In this document: in pieces, positions 32,785 through 44,670 of the stretch
Position numbering within the stretch: the first letter of the stretch is position 1
Layout: every line of letters begins with the position of its first letter
From: Anisus vortex
Taxonomy: Eukaryota; Mollusca; Gastropoda; Planorbidae
Assembly (NCBI GenBank): GCA_949126835.1
Contig: OX421497.1
Span: 41,748,226-41,812,225, forward strand
DNA length: 64,000 nucleotides
Direction of reading: 5' to 3'
Made by a program: the position numbers and the translations under genes
The notes under the pieces: model-generated
Seen by the model: only the letters and a program-made list of their open reading frames with translations
Databases searched by the model: none
What the model was told of the DNA's origin: nothing

Positions 32785-32992
32785 CAGGGATCGGCAACCT
32801 TTTGATAACAGTCTGCCAATTGGGATTGCTTATTCATTTAGCGTGCCAACAGCCTAAAACTCATCCTTCTTTAATACTCAATTTTTTGTACAAGAAACTT
32901 GAATGGCCTTTTTTAGTGGTCTTTCGCGTGTCATTGAAAATCGTTGTGCGTGCCCAAAGTCTGGCACGGCTTTCATAGGTTACCGGCCCCTG
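32785..32992. mobile_element. hAT MITE (family H), 208 bp
   Basis: Ends CAGGGATCGGCAACC and GGTTACCGGCCCCTG; shares subterminal CAGT.TGCCAA and GGCACG words with family H. The expected 8-bp flank is not conserved (GTATACAC/GTGCTGGT). Confidence 0.75.
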
Positions 32993-33639
32993 GTGCTGGT
33001 ACAGACTATGTAGGAAAAGAAATTTTTTACTCATTGGTGTTTACGATGTGTGACCTTAAGGGAAATAATCTCAGACGATGTTTACAAGGGTCAACCAATC
33101 AAAACTCTTGATTAATATCACGTGATAAGTTACGCAGACGACGGCTTAGAATATGGCCAACATTGATTGGTAGAGCAGAATGGAGGTAACGGAGGGCAGC
33201 AAGTCGGTGTGTTACGCTGGAAGTATTTAGAAGTATTGTAGTATTGTAATTTATGTCTAATTTATGTCTAAAATAATAATATGATGTAAATAAATATATA
33301 GATGATCTTAAGTTATGATATGTAATAATATTGGAAACCAACATATTTATGTGAATCGTTAAAAAAATACTTATTTTCTGTGTTTGGCCCTGATTTTATT
33401 GTATTTATTTTAAAATAATAAGGTTAGTGTAAATCTCATATGAAGACAAACTGTTCATAAATGGCGCCTTTTTTTTTACGGTGAACTTCTCCCAAGAGAC
33501 TGAGAAATTAAATAAGAAATGAAAGAACGCATCAATAACACAATATAAAAAGGAAATAACAATAACTTTGATCAGTTACTTCCCTTAACGTCCAAACAAC
33601 AACAAAAATTCATTTAGAAACTTTGAGTGAGTTGTCGCA
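32993..33639. other. No gene recognised
   Basis: Intergenic AT-rich sequence. Confidence 0.35.
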
Positions 33640-33918
33640 AAGACTAGACTATAATTTTTAGAGCTTTTATGTTCTTTTTCCGTGCGCATCCAAAGACGCT
33701 CTTAAATGACTAATACGCTACTACGTTTTTGTCTAAATGTTTCCGCTGTATGCAACTTTCGATTTTTAATGTAAATTGTTCATTGAGAAAATCATAGCGA
33801 TGAAAAAAAACGGAACTGTACAGTACAAAAGGGAATTGGGAATTCCGAAAAGAAGTCATTCGAGTCATCAAATAGCAGAAATATTAAAGCAATGGGTCCA
33901 TCTTATTATTGTCTTTGG
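33640..33918. mobile_element. Family M element, inverted copy
   Basis: Contains GAATTCCGAAAAGAAGTCAT, TTCCGCTGTATGCAACTTTC and the end GGTCCATCTTATTATTGTCT in the orientation opposite to 29241; about 280 bp. Confidence 0.75.
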
Positions 33919-35060
33919 TTGTCGTGATATTATTGTTTGTTTTTCCCACAAGTCTGCAAGATGAAGTTTTATATAGAATCACCAAGTCTAAAGCCCGCTC
34001 AACTTTCACGCGCCCCTGGTCAATCTGACAAATAGCAAGAATGGACAGGGGGCAGTCAGGGGGAGATAATATCTCAAAGGGTAATTAGGTCAGAGTGGCC
34101 TGCACGTTTCCAGAAGCTAACAATTAACTTTTCAAGGCAGCCGAGATGTCTCCTGAAATGACCTCCACTGGATGCCACTGACGTCAACTAATGTCACCGA
34201 GACACGTCCTGGCGCAAGTGAAGTTGAAATAAAAAGTGGGTTTTATTATTTTAGTTTTGGAAACTGAACACTCGTGTGAAATAATTGGGTTGGCGCAATA
34301 ACAAAAGTAACTTTAACGTACACTGGCTTCCCTAACTGTCAACCAAAAAAAAAGTAATTTTGACTAACACTGACTTCCTTAAGTTAAAAAAAAAATTATG
34401 ACCAAATCTGGCTTCTATGGTTTAAAAGAAAATATTAATAATTGCACACAAAAATTCTAAGTGACGGTTTAAGTTAGTAAGTACAGTATAGTCGAGTTTG
34501 TTACTTACTACCACCATGTTACGATACCCCAGTCATACTTTGTTTATAGCGTTGGTTTGCCATTATTATACAAGTAGAGTAGTAAACATTATCTATAGCT
34601 TCAGTCACACTATATATTCATTCAAAGTGATAAAAACATATTCTAGTTGAGACGACGTTTTATTCTCTACATTAAATATTTAGTATTTCAATCTATGTAC
34701 AAACATACAATGTGACCAGCTCATAGATCGCACACCGAATATTTCTTCCGTCTGTCCTTTCTTATACACTATCTCAGCCGTCCTTCTCTCCCGTTCACGC
34801 ATAGCTGAGTTGAAATCATTCATTCCTACAAGAACTGTCATTTCGCATACACACACAAACTCATATAATTATTTGATGCTTTCACTCAAACAACATTCTG
34901 TCTCTCCCTTTCCTCATTACATCAACAATTTGTTTAACCCTTTCATAACTAACTTCTCAAAAAAGCTCTCAACATAATATCTCCAGAAGTACACTGATTT
35001 TGTTTGTTTCTTTGTTTCAACCAAAAGTATCTAATTCAGATATGACTAAACAAAACAACA
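33919..35060. other. No gene recognised
   Basis: Intergenic; no assignable element. Confidence 0.35.
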
Positions 35061-35062
35061 AG

Positions 35063-35940
35063 CTCTCGTAAAACTAGATGTCTTCAATAAAAGTTTGCAA
35101 AACGTCCGATCCAAAACTACTCAGAAAAGTAGCCATGGACACGCTAAATGCCCTACCGCCCGGGTTTGTTCATGTCTACACCGACGGGTCGGCTAACGCA
35201 GACACCGGCACCGCCGGCTTTGGTGTTTACATAGAGTACCCCGGCAACCCGAACTATGGGGGCCTTGCGACGGTCTCTGCAACTACGGCGCAGAGATCGA
35301 GGCCATCGGTCGGGCTCATCACGTCGAAGACGCCCTCGGCTCTACGACCGTCATTATCCTGACTGATGCGTTGTCGGTGCTCCAGGTTACTGAGAATCTG
35401 AACAACTGGCCCCCTCAGATAGAGAAAATTCTACTGGCTTCAGACGAGCTAGTCCAGCGCTTTGGAGACCGCGTGCTACTGCAGTGGGTCCCAGGGCATA
35501 CAGGCCTACCTGGCAATGAGAGAGCAGACCACCTTGCCAAAAAAGGTGGGCTGAGCACACCCACCTCCGAGGAGCCCGGCAGCACGCCATGCTCCTTTGA
35601 GAAGGCCCGTACATTGATCCGGAGGTGGGAGACAGAAAAGTGGAACGAGAGCTGGGACAGCTCTGACAAGGGCCGAGAAGTCTGACGGCATTTGCCCCGC
35701 CCTAACCGCGCCGACCCATGGTGGTGCCTAAATAGGTCGGAACAAAGTATCATGTCTCAATTCCGCACTGGCCACTGCCCCATTGGGGCATACTTCGCCA
35801 GGTTCCGGCCTAACTACGACTCGCGGTGTCGCCACTGTGGGGAGGAGTAGGAGACAGTGGAGCATATCCTGCGGGAGTGCCCCCGTCTCGTCGATCGAGG
35901 AGATGGGACGGGTGACCCACTATTCACTGATCTCTATTGA
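35063..35940 (+). pseudogene. RNase H-containing LINE, 5'-truncated and broken
   Basis: Encodes the RNase H domain and C-terminal zinc-knuckle-like tail of a non-LTR retrotransposon ORF2. Catalytic motifs seen: YTDGS (Asp), AEIEAI (Glu), LTDALS (Asp), WVPGHTGLPGNERAD (His and Asp). The tail has FRTGHCPIGAYFARF and CRHCGEE..ETVEHILRECP. A frameshift lies near 35270 and in-frame stops near 35683 and 35848, so it is dead. It is clearly GC-rich compared with its surroundings. Reverse transcriptase and endonuclease are missing. Clade not certain (I/Jockey-type group). Confidence 0.85.
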
Positions 35941-35945
35941 GATAG

Positions 35946-35967
35946 AGCCGTGCTCAAACGCACGGCT
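35946..35967 (+). other. Perfect hairpin in the LINE 3' UTR
   Basis: AGCCGTGC, loop TCAAAC, GCACGGCT: an 8-bp perfect stem just after the final stop of the RNase H LINE, plausible as a 3'-end recognition hairpin for its reverse transcriptase. Confidence 0.55.
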
Positions 35968-36289
35968 GAGTTCTTGTTCAGAGCTACAAGAGAATAATAC
36001 TCCCAGCTCTCGCTTCCAATATGAGTTCTAGTTAGTTAGTCTTTAATAAAATATATTGTTGATTTAACTCTCTCGTGTTAGATAGCTCTGAAAGGACCAA
36101 TAGTGGCATTAAGCTAAGTTTGTCTCTCTTGTCACTGACACATGGGGCATGGTGGGACAGCACGTTCGAAAGGCGATCCGAAGGTTCATTTCATTATTTT
36201 GCTTTTTTTTCTTCTCCCAATTCAAATAAAACCATTAAAAAGATATGATGTACAGATATAAAGAAGATAAAAAAAGTCAAACTTAAAAA

Positions 36290-38548
36290 AAACAACAACA
36301 TTTTGCTACGACTTAGTCTCTTCCGAGAGAATTAGATCTAAAAATAAAAAAATAAAAAAACATTTTGCTACGACTTAGTCTCTGCCGAGAGAATTAGATC
36401 TAAAAATAAAAAAATAAAAAAACATTTTGCTACGACTTAGTCTCTGCCGAGAGAATTAGATCTAAAAATAAAAAAATAAAAAAACATTTTGCTACGACTT
36501 AGTCTCTGCCGAGAGAATTAGATCTAAAAATAAAAAAATAAAAAAACATTTTGCTACGACTTAGTCTCTGCCGAGAGAATTAGATCTAAAAATAAAAAAA
36601 TAAAAAAACATTTTGCTACGACTTAGTCTCTGCCGAGAGAATTAGATCTAAAAATAAAAAAATAAAAAAACATTTTGCTACGACTTAGTCTCTGCCGAGA
36701 GAATTAGATCTAAAAATAAAAAAAGAAAAAACATTTTGCTACGACTTAGTCTCTGCCGAGAGAATTAGATCTAAAAATATTTAAAAAAACATTTTGCTAC
36801 GACTTAGTCTCTGCCGAGAGAATTAGATCTAACAATAAAAAAAACCATTTTGCTACGACTTAGTCCCTGCCGAGAGAATTAGATCTAAAAATAAAAAAAT
36901 AAAACAACATTTTGCTACGACTTAGTCTCTGCCGAGAGAATTAGATCTAAAAATAAAAAAATAAAACAACATTTTGCTACGACTTAGTCTCTGCCGAGAG
37001 AATAGATCTAAAAATAAAAAAATAAAAAAACATTTTGCTACGACTTAGTCTCTGCCGAGAGAATTAGATCTAACAATAAAAAAAACCATTTTGCTACGAC
37101 TTAGTCCCTGCCGAGAGAATTAGATCTAAAAATAAAAAAATAAAACAACATTTTGCTACGACTTAGTCTCTGCCGAGAGAATTAGATCTAAAAATAAAAA
37201 AATAAAACAACATTTTGCTACGACTTAGTCTCTGCCGAGAGAATTAGATCTAAAAATAAAAAAATAAAAAAACATTTTGCTACGACTTAGTCTCTGCCGA
37301 GAGAATAGATCTAAAAATAAAAAAATAAAAAAACATTTTGCTACGACTTAGTCTCTGCCGAGAGAATTAGATCTAAAAATAAAAAAATAAAAAAACATTT
37401 TGCTACGACTTAGTCTCTGCCGAGAGAATAGATCTAAAAATAAAAAAATAAAAAAACATTTTGCTACGACTTAGTCTCTGCCGAGAGAATTAGATCTAAA
37501 AATAAAAAAATAAAAAAAACATTTTGCTACGACTTAGTCTCTGCCGAGAGAATAGATCTAAAAATAAAAAAATAAAAAAACATTTTGCTACGACTTAGTC
37601 TCTGCCGAGAGAATAGATCTAAAAATAAAAAAATAAAAAAACATTTTGCTACGACTTAGTCTCTGCCGAGAGAATAGATCTAAAAATAAAAAAATAAAAA
37701 AACATTTTGCTACGACTTAGTCTCTGCCGAGAGAATAGATCTAAAAATAAAAAAATAAAAAAACATTTTGCTACGACTTAGTCTCTGCCGAGAGAATAGA
37801 TCTAAAAATAAAAAAATAAAAAAACATTTTGCTACGACTTAGTCTATGCCGAGAGAATTAGATCTCAAAATAAAAAAACAACAACATTTTGCTACGACTT
37901 AGTCTCTGCCGAGAGAATTAGATCTCAAAATAAAAAAACAACAACATTTTGCTACGACTTAGTCTCTGCCGAGAGAATAGATCTAAAAATAAAAAAAAAA
38001 AAAACAACATTTTGCTACGACTTAGTCTCTGCCGAGAGAATAGATCTAAAAATAAAAAAAACAAAAACATTTTGTTACGACTTAGTCTCTGCCGAGAGAA
38101 TAAATCTAAAAATGAATTTTAAAAAAACATTTTGCTACGACTTAGTTTCTGCCGAGAGAATAGATCTAAAAATAAAAAAAAAAACAACATTTTGCTACGA
38201 CTTAGTCTCTGCCGAGAGAATTAGATCTCAAAATAAAAAAACAACAACATTTTGCTACGACTTAGTCTCTGCCGAGAGAATTAGATCTCAAAATAAATAA
38301 AAAAAAAACATTTTGCTACGACTTAGTCTCTGCCGAGAGAATTAGATCTCAAAATAAAAAAACAACAACATTTTGCTACGACTTAGTCTCTGCCGAGGGA
38401 ATTAGATCTCAAAATAAAAAAACAACAACATTTTGCTACGACTTAGTCTCTGCCGAGAGAATTAGATCTCAAAATAAAAAAACAACAACATTTTGCTACG
38501 ACTTAGTCTCTGCCGAGAGAATTAGATCTAAAAATAAAAAAACAACAA
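36290..38548. repeat. Satellite array, 37 units of about 60 bp
   Basis: Unit core TTTTGCTACGACTTAGTC then TCTGCCGAGAGAATTAGATCT, separated by an A-rich spacer of variable length. I counted 37 cores. TCTCT-GCCG-AGAGA inside each core can form a small hairpin. Variants: GAATAGATCT (one T lost), CCATTTT..TAGTCCCTGCC (two copies, 36845 and 37087, about 242 bp apart) and CTCAAAATAAAAAAACAACAA spacers in the right third. Confidence 0.97.
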
Positions 38549-39173
38549 TTTCAGCCGACGGAAGTGAAAATTACAGAAAATAAACTCCCGCCAAAAGCTG
38601 AGAATTCCGTTCTTCCGATATGTTCTTCTTTTCTGTTTTTATTTTATTTTCTCAACATGGGAGAATAGTTATTGTCTAGACCTGAGCATAGATGATATGT
38701 TAGAGAGTGAGGCTTATTAAATTTCCAGGTAATTAAACACAATCTATAGTCTATTATTTGATTTATAGTTAAAAAAATAAACACAAAAATAATAACGTTG
38801 TATATTTTATTAGAAATTTCTTTTTTCAAGAGCTATAATAGATGTGCAATAGGCGGCCCGGGGGACACAAAACGGCCCACAAACGTTTTCTAGTGTGCCC
38901 CCCCCCCCCCATGGAGCTTCTAACGGCAGCATTTTTTAGTATTTCATATGTTAAAAATGTATGTCAATAAAGTTCAAAATGTGAGGCCCGTTTACTAAGT
39001 TGTATTAAATTCATTGTAAGGTCCAATGACAAAAAATTTTCGCACACCCCTGTGCTAGAAGTATCCGAAGTTCTGTCAATCAGTCGTACAGGACAATCAC
39101 GATCGTCTAATGTTTAATGGGTAGTGGTCTATTAGTCGGACCAAATTTTTTTCTTTTTAGTTTGTCATCTAAA
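38549..39173. other. No gene recognised
   Basis: Intergenic sequence; C-run at about 38900. Confidence 0.35.
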
Positions 39174-39181
39174 TTCTAGAT

Positions 39182-39373
39182 CATGCATCAGCAACCTACG
39201 GCACGCGTGCCAGACTTGGCACGCAGGGCGTTTTTTAAATGGCACGCGAAAGACCTAATAAAAAGGAAATTAAAGTCTCTTCTACGTGAAAAGAGCCGCG
39301 TGAGGATATTAAGGATGTTGGCACGCTGAATGATTTAGAAATGCTACTTTATCTTAAAGGTTGATGAACCCTG
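39182..39373. mobile_element. hAT MITE (family H), 192 bp
   Basis: Ends CATGCATCAGCAACC and GGTTGATGAACCCTG are decayed forms of the family H terminus; flanks TTCTAGAT (39174-39181) and ATCTAGAT (39374-39381), one mismatch. GGCACGCGTGCC subterminal palindrome present. Confidence 0.8.
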
Positions 39374-39547
39374 ATCTAGATAACAACGAAGCAGACGAGT
39401 TCACAAAGAAGGAGGAATAGGTCTCAAAGTGGTAGACACTCTTGAACAGGTCGGATTAAAGACGTCTTGTTTACTTGTTTAATTTTTGTTATGATACAAT
39501 GTCTTTCTCATTTTAAAACAAAGCAAGCTCGGCGATATCTCTTTTAT

Positions 39548-39827
39548 CAAAGACTATAGTGAGATGGACCGCTTGATTTAAACTTTCTGCTCTTTGATGA
39601 TTCGAATGACTTCTTTTTGGAATTCCCGATTTCCTCTTGTAATGTACACTTCCGTTTTATTTAATCGCTATGATTTTCTAAATGAAAAATTAAAATCGAA
39701 AGTTTAATACAGCGGAAACCTTTAGACAAACGTAGTAAAGTAGAAGTCATTTAAGACATCGCAAGGAAAAAAAAAGAACATATAAGCTCTAAAAATAAAG
39801 CATGCGGTGCACCTTATTATAGTCTGC
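39548..39827. mobile_element. Family M element, 280 bp
   Basis: Starts CAAAGACTATAGTGAGATGG; ends ACCTTATTATAGTCTGC. Flanks TCTTTTAT (39540-39547) and GCTTTTAT (39828-39835). Confidence 0.8.
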
Positions 39828-39835
39828 GCTTTTAT

Positions 39836-40539
39836 CGACACGGAGGAGAGGAGTTCCCCAGAATTCGCTAAGTATACAACGGCGAGGGTTTGTCCGACTG
39901 AAGGCTTTGTAGAAATTGGAGTATATTACGCAAAACCCATATACATTTTTGTGTGGACATTTTAAATTGTAAGACTTGTCTTGGACATTGTGTCTTATTT
40001 ATATTCTTCTCGGCCCACACTTGTTGAACTAAATAAGATATCCGCCTCTGTGAAGGTTTCTTTCATTAATTAACCCGCTCTAGTCAGCAAGCCGCTCTCC
40101 CGTATGCCAGAAACACACTTCAGAATGCTGGTCACACGCTCCACTCTGAAATCCAGAGCCTGCCTTCCAGCTGTGATTCATTTTGGTCCACGCACGGGCC
40201 ATCCATTATCCAATGATTGCGATGGTGACACCTCGGTAAGGCCCCTTGTAATCCACAGACAATGTGGATAGTGACATTTAGCTTCCTGTCTTGTCGCCAT
40301 TGTCACTGGCGCTCGCGACTTTTATGCAAATTGAAACATTTTAACGTTTTAGATGTTCAAAATTACAACTACAGAAATGTATTTCTTAAATTGAAGTAAG
40401 AAAGAAAATATTTCGGAAGAAATGCGAAAAAAACAATTTCGAAAGAAATACAAAAGAAAATTTTTCGGAAGAAATGCAAATAAAAATTTTTCGGAAGAAA
40501 TACGAAAAAAATAAGATATTGATTAGCGACATCTCATGT
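39836..40539. other. No gene recognised
   Basis: A small three-unit repeat (TTTCGGAAGAAAT(A/G)C) at about 40410-40505. Confidence 0.5.
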
Positions 40540-40816
40540 TCGTATCTTATATGTTAAAGACGCTCCTTCTATAAAGAAAATCATTGCGTCCTACGCTCTT
40601 CAGTGATTTGAGTCTAGTCTTGCATTTTGATTTAGTGTTTTAAAAGGTTGTTACATATTGTTTTTTTCTGGTATGTTCAATCAACCCATTCCATACCCGG
40701 AAGCCACTCGGGGGGGGGGGGGAGTGTATTTAAGTATTTTCTTGGCGTTAAGGACACGTTTTTTTTTTATCCCTCTGTTTATCTGAGCATTGGATTAGAT
40801 TATTGTCTAGTATTTC
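40540..40816 (-). mobile_element. LINE family A 3' fragment
   Basis: Minus-strand copy, 3' end near 40540, running into TATTGTCTAGTATTTC where a family M element is inserted. Contains a poly(G) expansion at about 40710. Confidence 0.75.
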
Positions 40817-41175
40817 CAAAGACTATAATAAGATGGTCCGCTTGCTTTGATATGTCAGCTATTTGATAACTTGAAACTCTCTGTTTCAGATTTATCAATT
40901 GCACACGGTCCTCTAGACTTTCGGTTTAGTAATTCGCTATGATTTCCTCAATGAAAAATTAAGATTAAAATCGAATGTTGTATACAGTGGAAGTCTTTAG
41001 GGAAGTTTAAGAGTCATTAAAGACAGTGTTATTGGCTGCGCACGGAAAGAAAACAAGCCTTCATATTTGTGCACACAGGAAGTATCGAGGACGTATTGGA
41101 GGCCACGCATGCGCAAACTAACGATTCAGCTTTAAAAATAGAGCAAGCGGTCCATCTGATTAGGCTATAGTCTTT
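40817..41175. mobile_element. Family M element, about 359 bp
   Basis: CAAAGACTATAATAAG at left and CTATAGTCTTT at right; flanks AGTATTTC and GGTATTTG share TATTT. It lies inside the LINE at 40540. Confidence 0.75.
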
Positions 41176-41494
41176 GGTATTTGCAAGTTAAAAATGAGTC
41201 ATTACTACTCAGTCATCATAGTACATAGAACAAGTGAAACTAGAGGCCGAACGAAATTTGGTTTCGGTTTCTTTGCAGAAAGTACTCAAATGGCCTCTTT
41301 CGGTGTAGCTTCGGTTTTGGCCGAATGTGATAGGCCTATTGACTTAATTCTGTCATCAGCCGAAACTGATATTGACTTTCGGTCATCAGCCGAACATCTA
41401 TGTTAAAGTTAAAAATTCAGACTGCAACGCTATAGCGCTGCGTCTATTAGCCGACTCTTGATAATTTTATTTAGTTTAAACTTTTGCGAATTAA

Positions 41495-41567
41495 CCCTTA
41501 CAGTCCCGGGCGCGTATATTACGGAACTGAAGGCAGCATAGATAGAAGTAGGTCCGTACGGGAAGGG
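41495..41567 (-). mobile_element. 73-bp TTAA-flanked element, copy 1
   Basis: Flanked by TTAA on both sides (41491-41494, 41568-41571). Core GCCCGGGACTGTAAGGG and CCCTTCCCGTACCGACC in inverse order to the copies at 59305 and 61464. Confidence 0.85.
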
Positions 41568-41761
41568 TTAATATGTGTGAAATAGCAAATAGAAGTTAAT
41601 AATAAACGGATTATTTAATCACCTTACAGAATGTCTAAAAATGGAGAGTGGATGAGTAAGATGGCTTTGTGTTATTCACCTAGGTCACCACTTTTTTTTT
41701 TCTTTCTTTGCATTTGTCATTTTTGTGTTGTTTTGTCGAATTTTAAAATTGTCATAATATT

Positions 41762-41935
41762 TAGATACAATAAACACAATGTAAGCTCAAGGCGCATTTA
41801 ACATACAACTAAGAACACGGATATTATTCTAGGCTAAGAGTAGGAGCCAAAGCTAATTGATGATTTAAAAAAAAGACAAATCAAATAAATGTAGCAATAA
41901 CCGACCCAACCTATAAGTAAGACAGTAGGGGTGTA
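41762..41935. repeat. Dispersed repeat D, copy 2
   Basis: AATGTAAGCTCAAGGCGCAT through GCAATAACCGACCCAACC, homologous to 21063-21256 and 54338-54522, here inside the hAT element at 41241. Confidence 0.75.
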
Positions 41936-42252
41936 AAGCAAGTTAAATGTTATCTAAGGTATATTACATGTTATATGGTTTACTTAAATAGATTACACAT
42001 AAACTAGTTAATATTAAACAGAAATGTAAGTGCTTAAAAAAAAATTTTGTTGGCAATTTCGGTTTCGGCCGAACGTGTGGTGAAAATTTCGGTTTCAGCC
42101 AAAAGTAAATGTATAACTTTCGGTATGGTTTCATTTTCGTCTAAAACCCGAAATTTGTTTTCGGTCGGCCTCTAAGTGAAACCAGCATATTATCAGCATT
42201 GTAAAACCTAATCATAATGCAAGACCAGACTTATACCAAAGACAAGCATAGG

Positions 42253-44670
42253 GATCAGCAACTCTCTGATTACAAAGTGTATCTTTAGCATATAAGATCA
42301 TCTGATTACAAGGTGTATCTTTAGCATATAAGATCATCGAATTTTTTTTATAAATTTCATAAATTTACGAGTTTGTGACTATCATCTTTTTTTAATCCGT
42401 TCATAGCAAAAACATAATTTCATTAATAAGCGTTCACATTAGTGGTTAATGTCTTAACATTTTAATATAATTGTCAAGATATAATACTAACATCTGTTAA
42501 ACATTATTTTTAGTTTAATCTCAAATTGACTGAGATTTTCGATAGTGAACAACTTTACTTTTGTTCGGACAAATCTACTGAAAACTTTAGCAAATACAGA
42601 TTGGGGAGGAGAGAAAAAAAGTCTACTGAAAATATATAGATCACATTCGATCAAAATTAGATTATGGATGTTTAGTATACGGATCAGCAAGAACATCATA
42701 TCTAAAAATGCTTGATCCTGTACAAAATCAATGTCTACGTCTATGTCTAGGAGCATTTAGAACTACTCCATGTACCAGTGTGCAAATAGAAGCAAATGAA
42801 TCACCACTACAAAATAGAAGACTCAAGCTATCATTACAATATGCACTAAAACTGAAATCCTTACCGAATAATCCAGCGTATTTATGTGTTTTTCACCCAC
42901 AAGAAAAAAACAGCTTTACTGAAAACCCAAAATATATACCAACTTTTGGACTTAGAATTGAAAAAGAAATGATCGAAACTAAAATTGAATTTAGATTTAT
43001 AAAAAGATATTATATACCAAAAACTCCACCATGGCTTTTTGAAATCCCGCCTATAAACTTAGAATTAAACCATAGAAAGAAAAAGGATCCTTGGTTGGAT
43101 ATGTTCCAAGAAGTGCTACAAAAATACCCAAATTATGTACAAATATACACAGACGGATCGAAAAATGATACAGCGACATCTTCGGTTGCTCTTACCTCAA
43201 ATAAAAGTAAAAAAAGAAAATATAATTCCAGTATCTCAATAAATACTGCAGAGGCTTTAGCAATATGCCTGGCATTAGACATTGCAGAGGAATCAGAAAA
43301 CCGAAATTTTGTCCGATTCGTTATCTTGTCTTACTGCTATGGGAAACTGTAATACCAGGAATATATCTGCCTTGGACATTTTGACAAAATACCAATCAAT
43401 ATATGAAAGAGGCAAACGTGTCGTTTTCTGTTGGGTTCCTGGTCATGCAGGGATAGATGGAAATGAAAAAGCTGACAGAGAGGCTAAAGCCGCCCTGTTG
43501 TTATCAGAGACTATTATCCCAATACCATATCGAGACTTGAAACCTTTAATAATTAAACATGAAAGACAAACATGGACTAACTTCTTGAAAACCGAATGCA
43601 ATAAACTGCAGTATTTGGAAAATTCAAAAACCTGGCATGATACAGGCCAACTTGTTCGAAAGGACGCAGTTATTCTCTGCAGACTACATATAGGACATAC
43701 GAAACTAACACATTCGTTTATCTTAAAACGAGAAATGGCCCCAATGTGTGCTTTCTGCAATGCCAACTTAACAGTGTCTCACATTATGTTGGAATGTAAT
43801 ACATTTGATGACATTCGACGTAAATTCTATTACTGTAGAACTCTTCATGAACTTTTCAGCAAAATTAAACCAGAACATATAATAAAACTATATTAAAGAC
43901 ATACAACTGTACAACATAATCTAAAGATATAAGAACAATAAAATGGATACAAGAGAAAAATGACAACAACGTTATCAAAAAGGCCCTATATAACCTTCGA
44001 TGTTGATGAGCCGGAAATTCAACAATTCAACAATTCATTCATACTTCGATGTGACTAAAGTTAAGTGGTATAGATAATAAATAATCATACAAACTGGGTA
44101 GTTAATATAATGTTTAAAAATGTACATATAAATCCAGTAGTCATATAATATTGAAATAAATATCAACTATCTGATAATTTTAAAGTTATACATTGTAAGC
44201 CATTTATTTTTAAAAGGAAACAAAAAAAACAACATGTTAGCAATATTCAGACAAATAAAACGTACTAATTATCTCCCTTTATTTAAATCAAACTTTCCCA
44301 ATTTGATGCTAGTGATGCCTAACAAGTTAAGGTTTGTAATATAACTAATATTTCTTATTATTTATTGCTACTTTATACAAACCCAGCATTATGTTATTCA
44401 TTTCAGCATGTGAATAAATGTATAAAATCAATTTAAGTTGTAAGCAAACAGTTCCTGCATTAATTGTTTACGACGATTTAAGGATTTTATTTTTTAAACA
44501 TTAATAATTACAACAATTACCTAATAAAATATAATGCCAGTGTATAAGCCTCTTATATTTAATACAATAATAAAACAAAAAAAATTAATATAAGAAATAA
44601 TATTATGTATGCTTAATTAAGGGAGATGTTTAAATGTAAGTAGACTGTATCAATTAATAAGCGCTGTTAC
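42253..44670. mobile_element. hAT family H copy split by a LINE
   Basis: Left part (about 42253-42480) starts AGGGATCAGCAACT and has the GTTTGTGACTATCATC block; the right part (44057-44670) matches interior sequence of the 1.8-kb elements (AATCATACAAACTGGGTAG, GTGATGCCTAACAAGTTA). A LINE lies between. A 37-bp tandem duplication occurs at about 42271-42342. The right terminus is missing. Confidence 0.65.
42620..44040 (+). pseudogene. RNase H-containing LINE, AT-rich, frameshifted
   Basis: Encodes the end of a non-LTR ORF2. Begins in the HIRSKLDYG block and continues LDPVQNQCLRLCLGAFRTTP; then RNase H with YTDGS, TAEALAI, SDSLS and WVPGHAGIDGNEKAD, then a zinc-knuckle-like tail CAFCNANLTVSHIMLEC. 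The frame shifts once near 43300 (first frame to 43352, second from 43282 to 43896). The 3' end is a CAACAATTCAACAATTC tail to about 44037. 5'-truncated: no endonuclease or full RT. Different lineage from 35063-35940 by sequence and base composition. Confidence 0.88.

Larger units (their letters stand above)
41241..42174. mobile_element. hAT-like element (TAGAGGCCGA termini), 934 bp
   Basis: Ends TAGAGGCCGAACGAAATTTG and its inverse AAATTTGTTTTCGGTCGGCC + TCTA. Perfect 8-bp flanks AGTGAAAC (41233-41240 and 42175-42182). The arms are rich in TTTCGGTTTCGGCCGAA words. It contains a 73-bp TTAA element and a copy of repeat D; no transposase. The flanks read as a plus-strand LINE family A copy (ATGCAAGACCAGACTTATACC). 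Confidence 0.88.

Noticed and set aside
38112..38300. Repeated peptide TFCYDLVSAERI
   Set aside because: It is the satellite unit read in one frame; spacers elsewhere in the array break the frame.
36290..38548. CRISPR-like array
   Set aside because: The spacers are A-rich and near identical, the host is eukaryotic, and there are no cas genes; it is a satellite.
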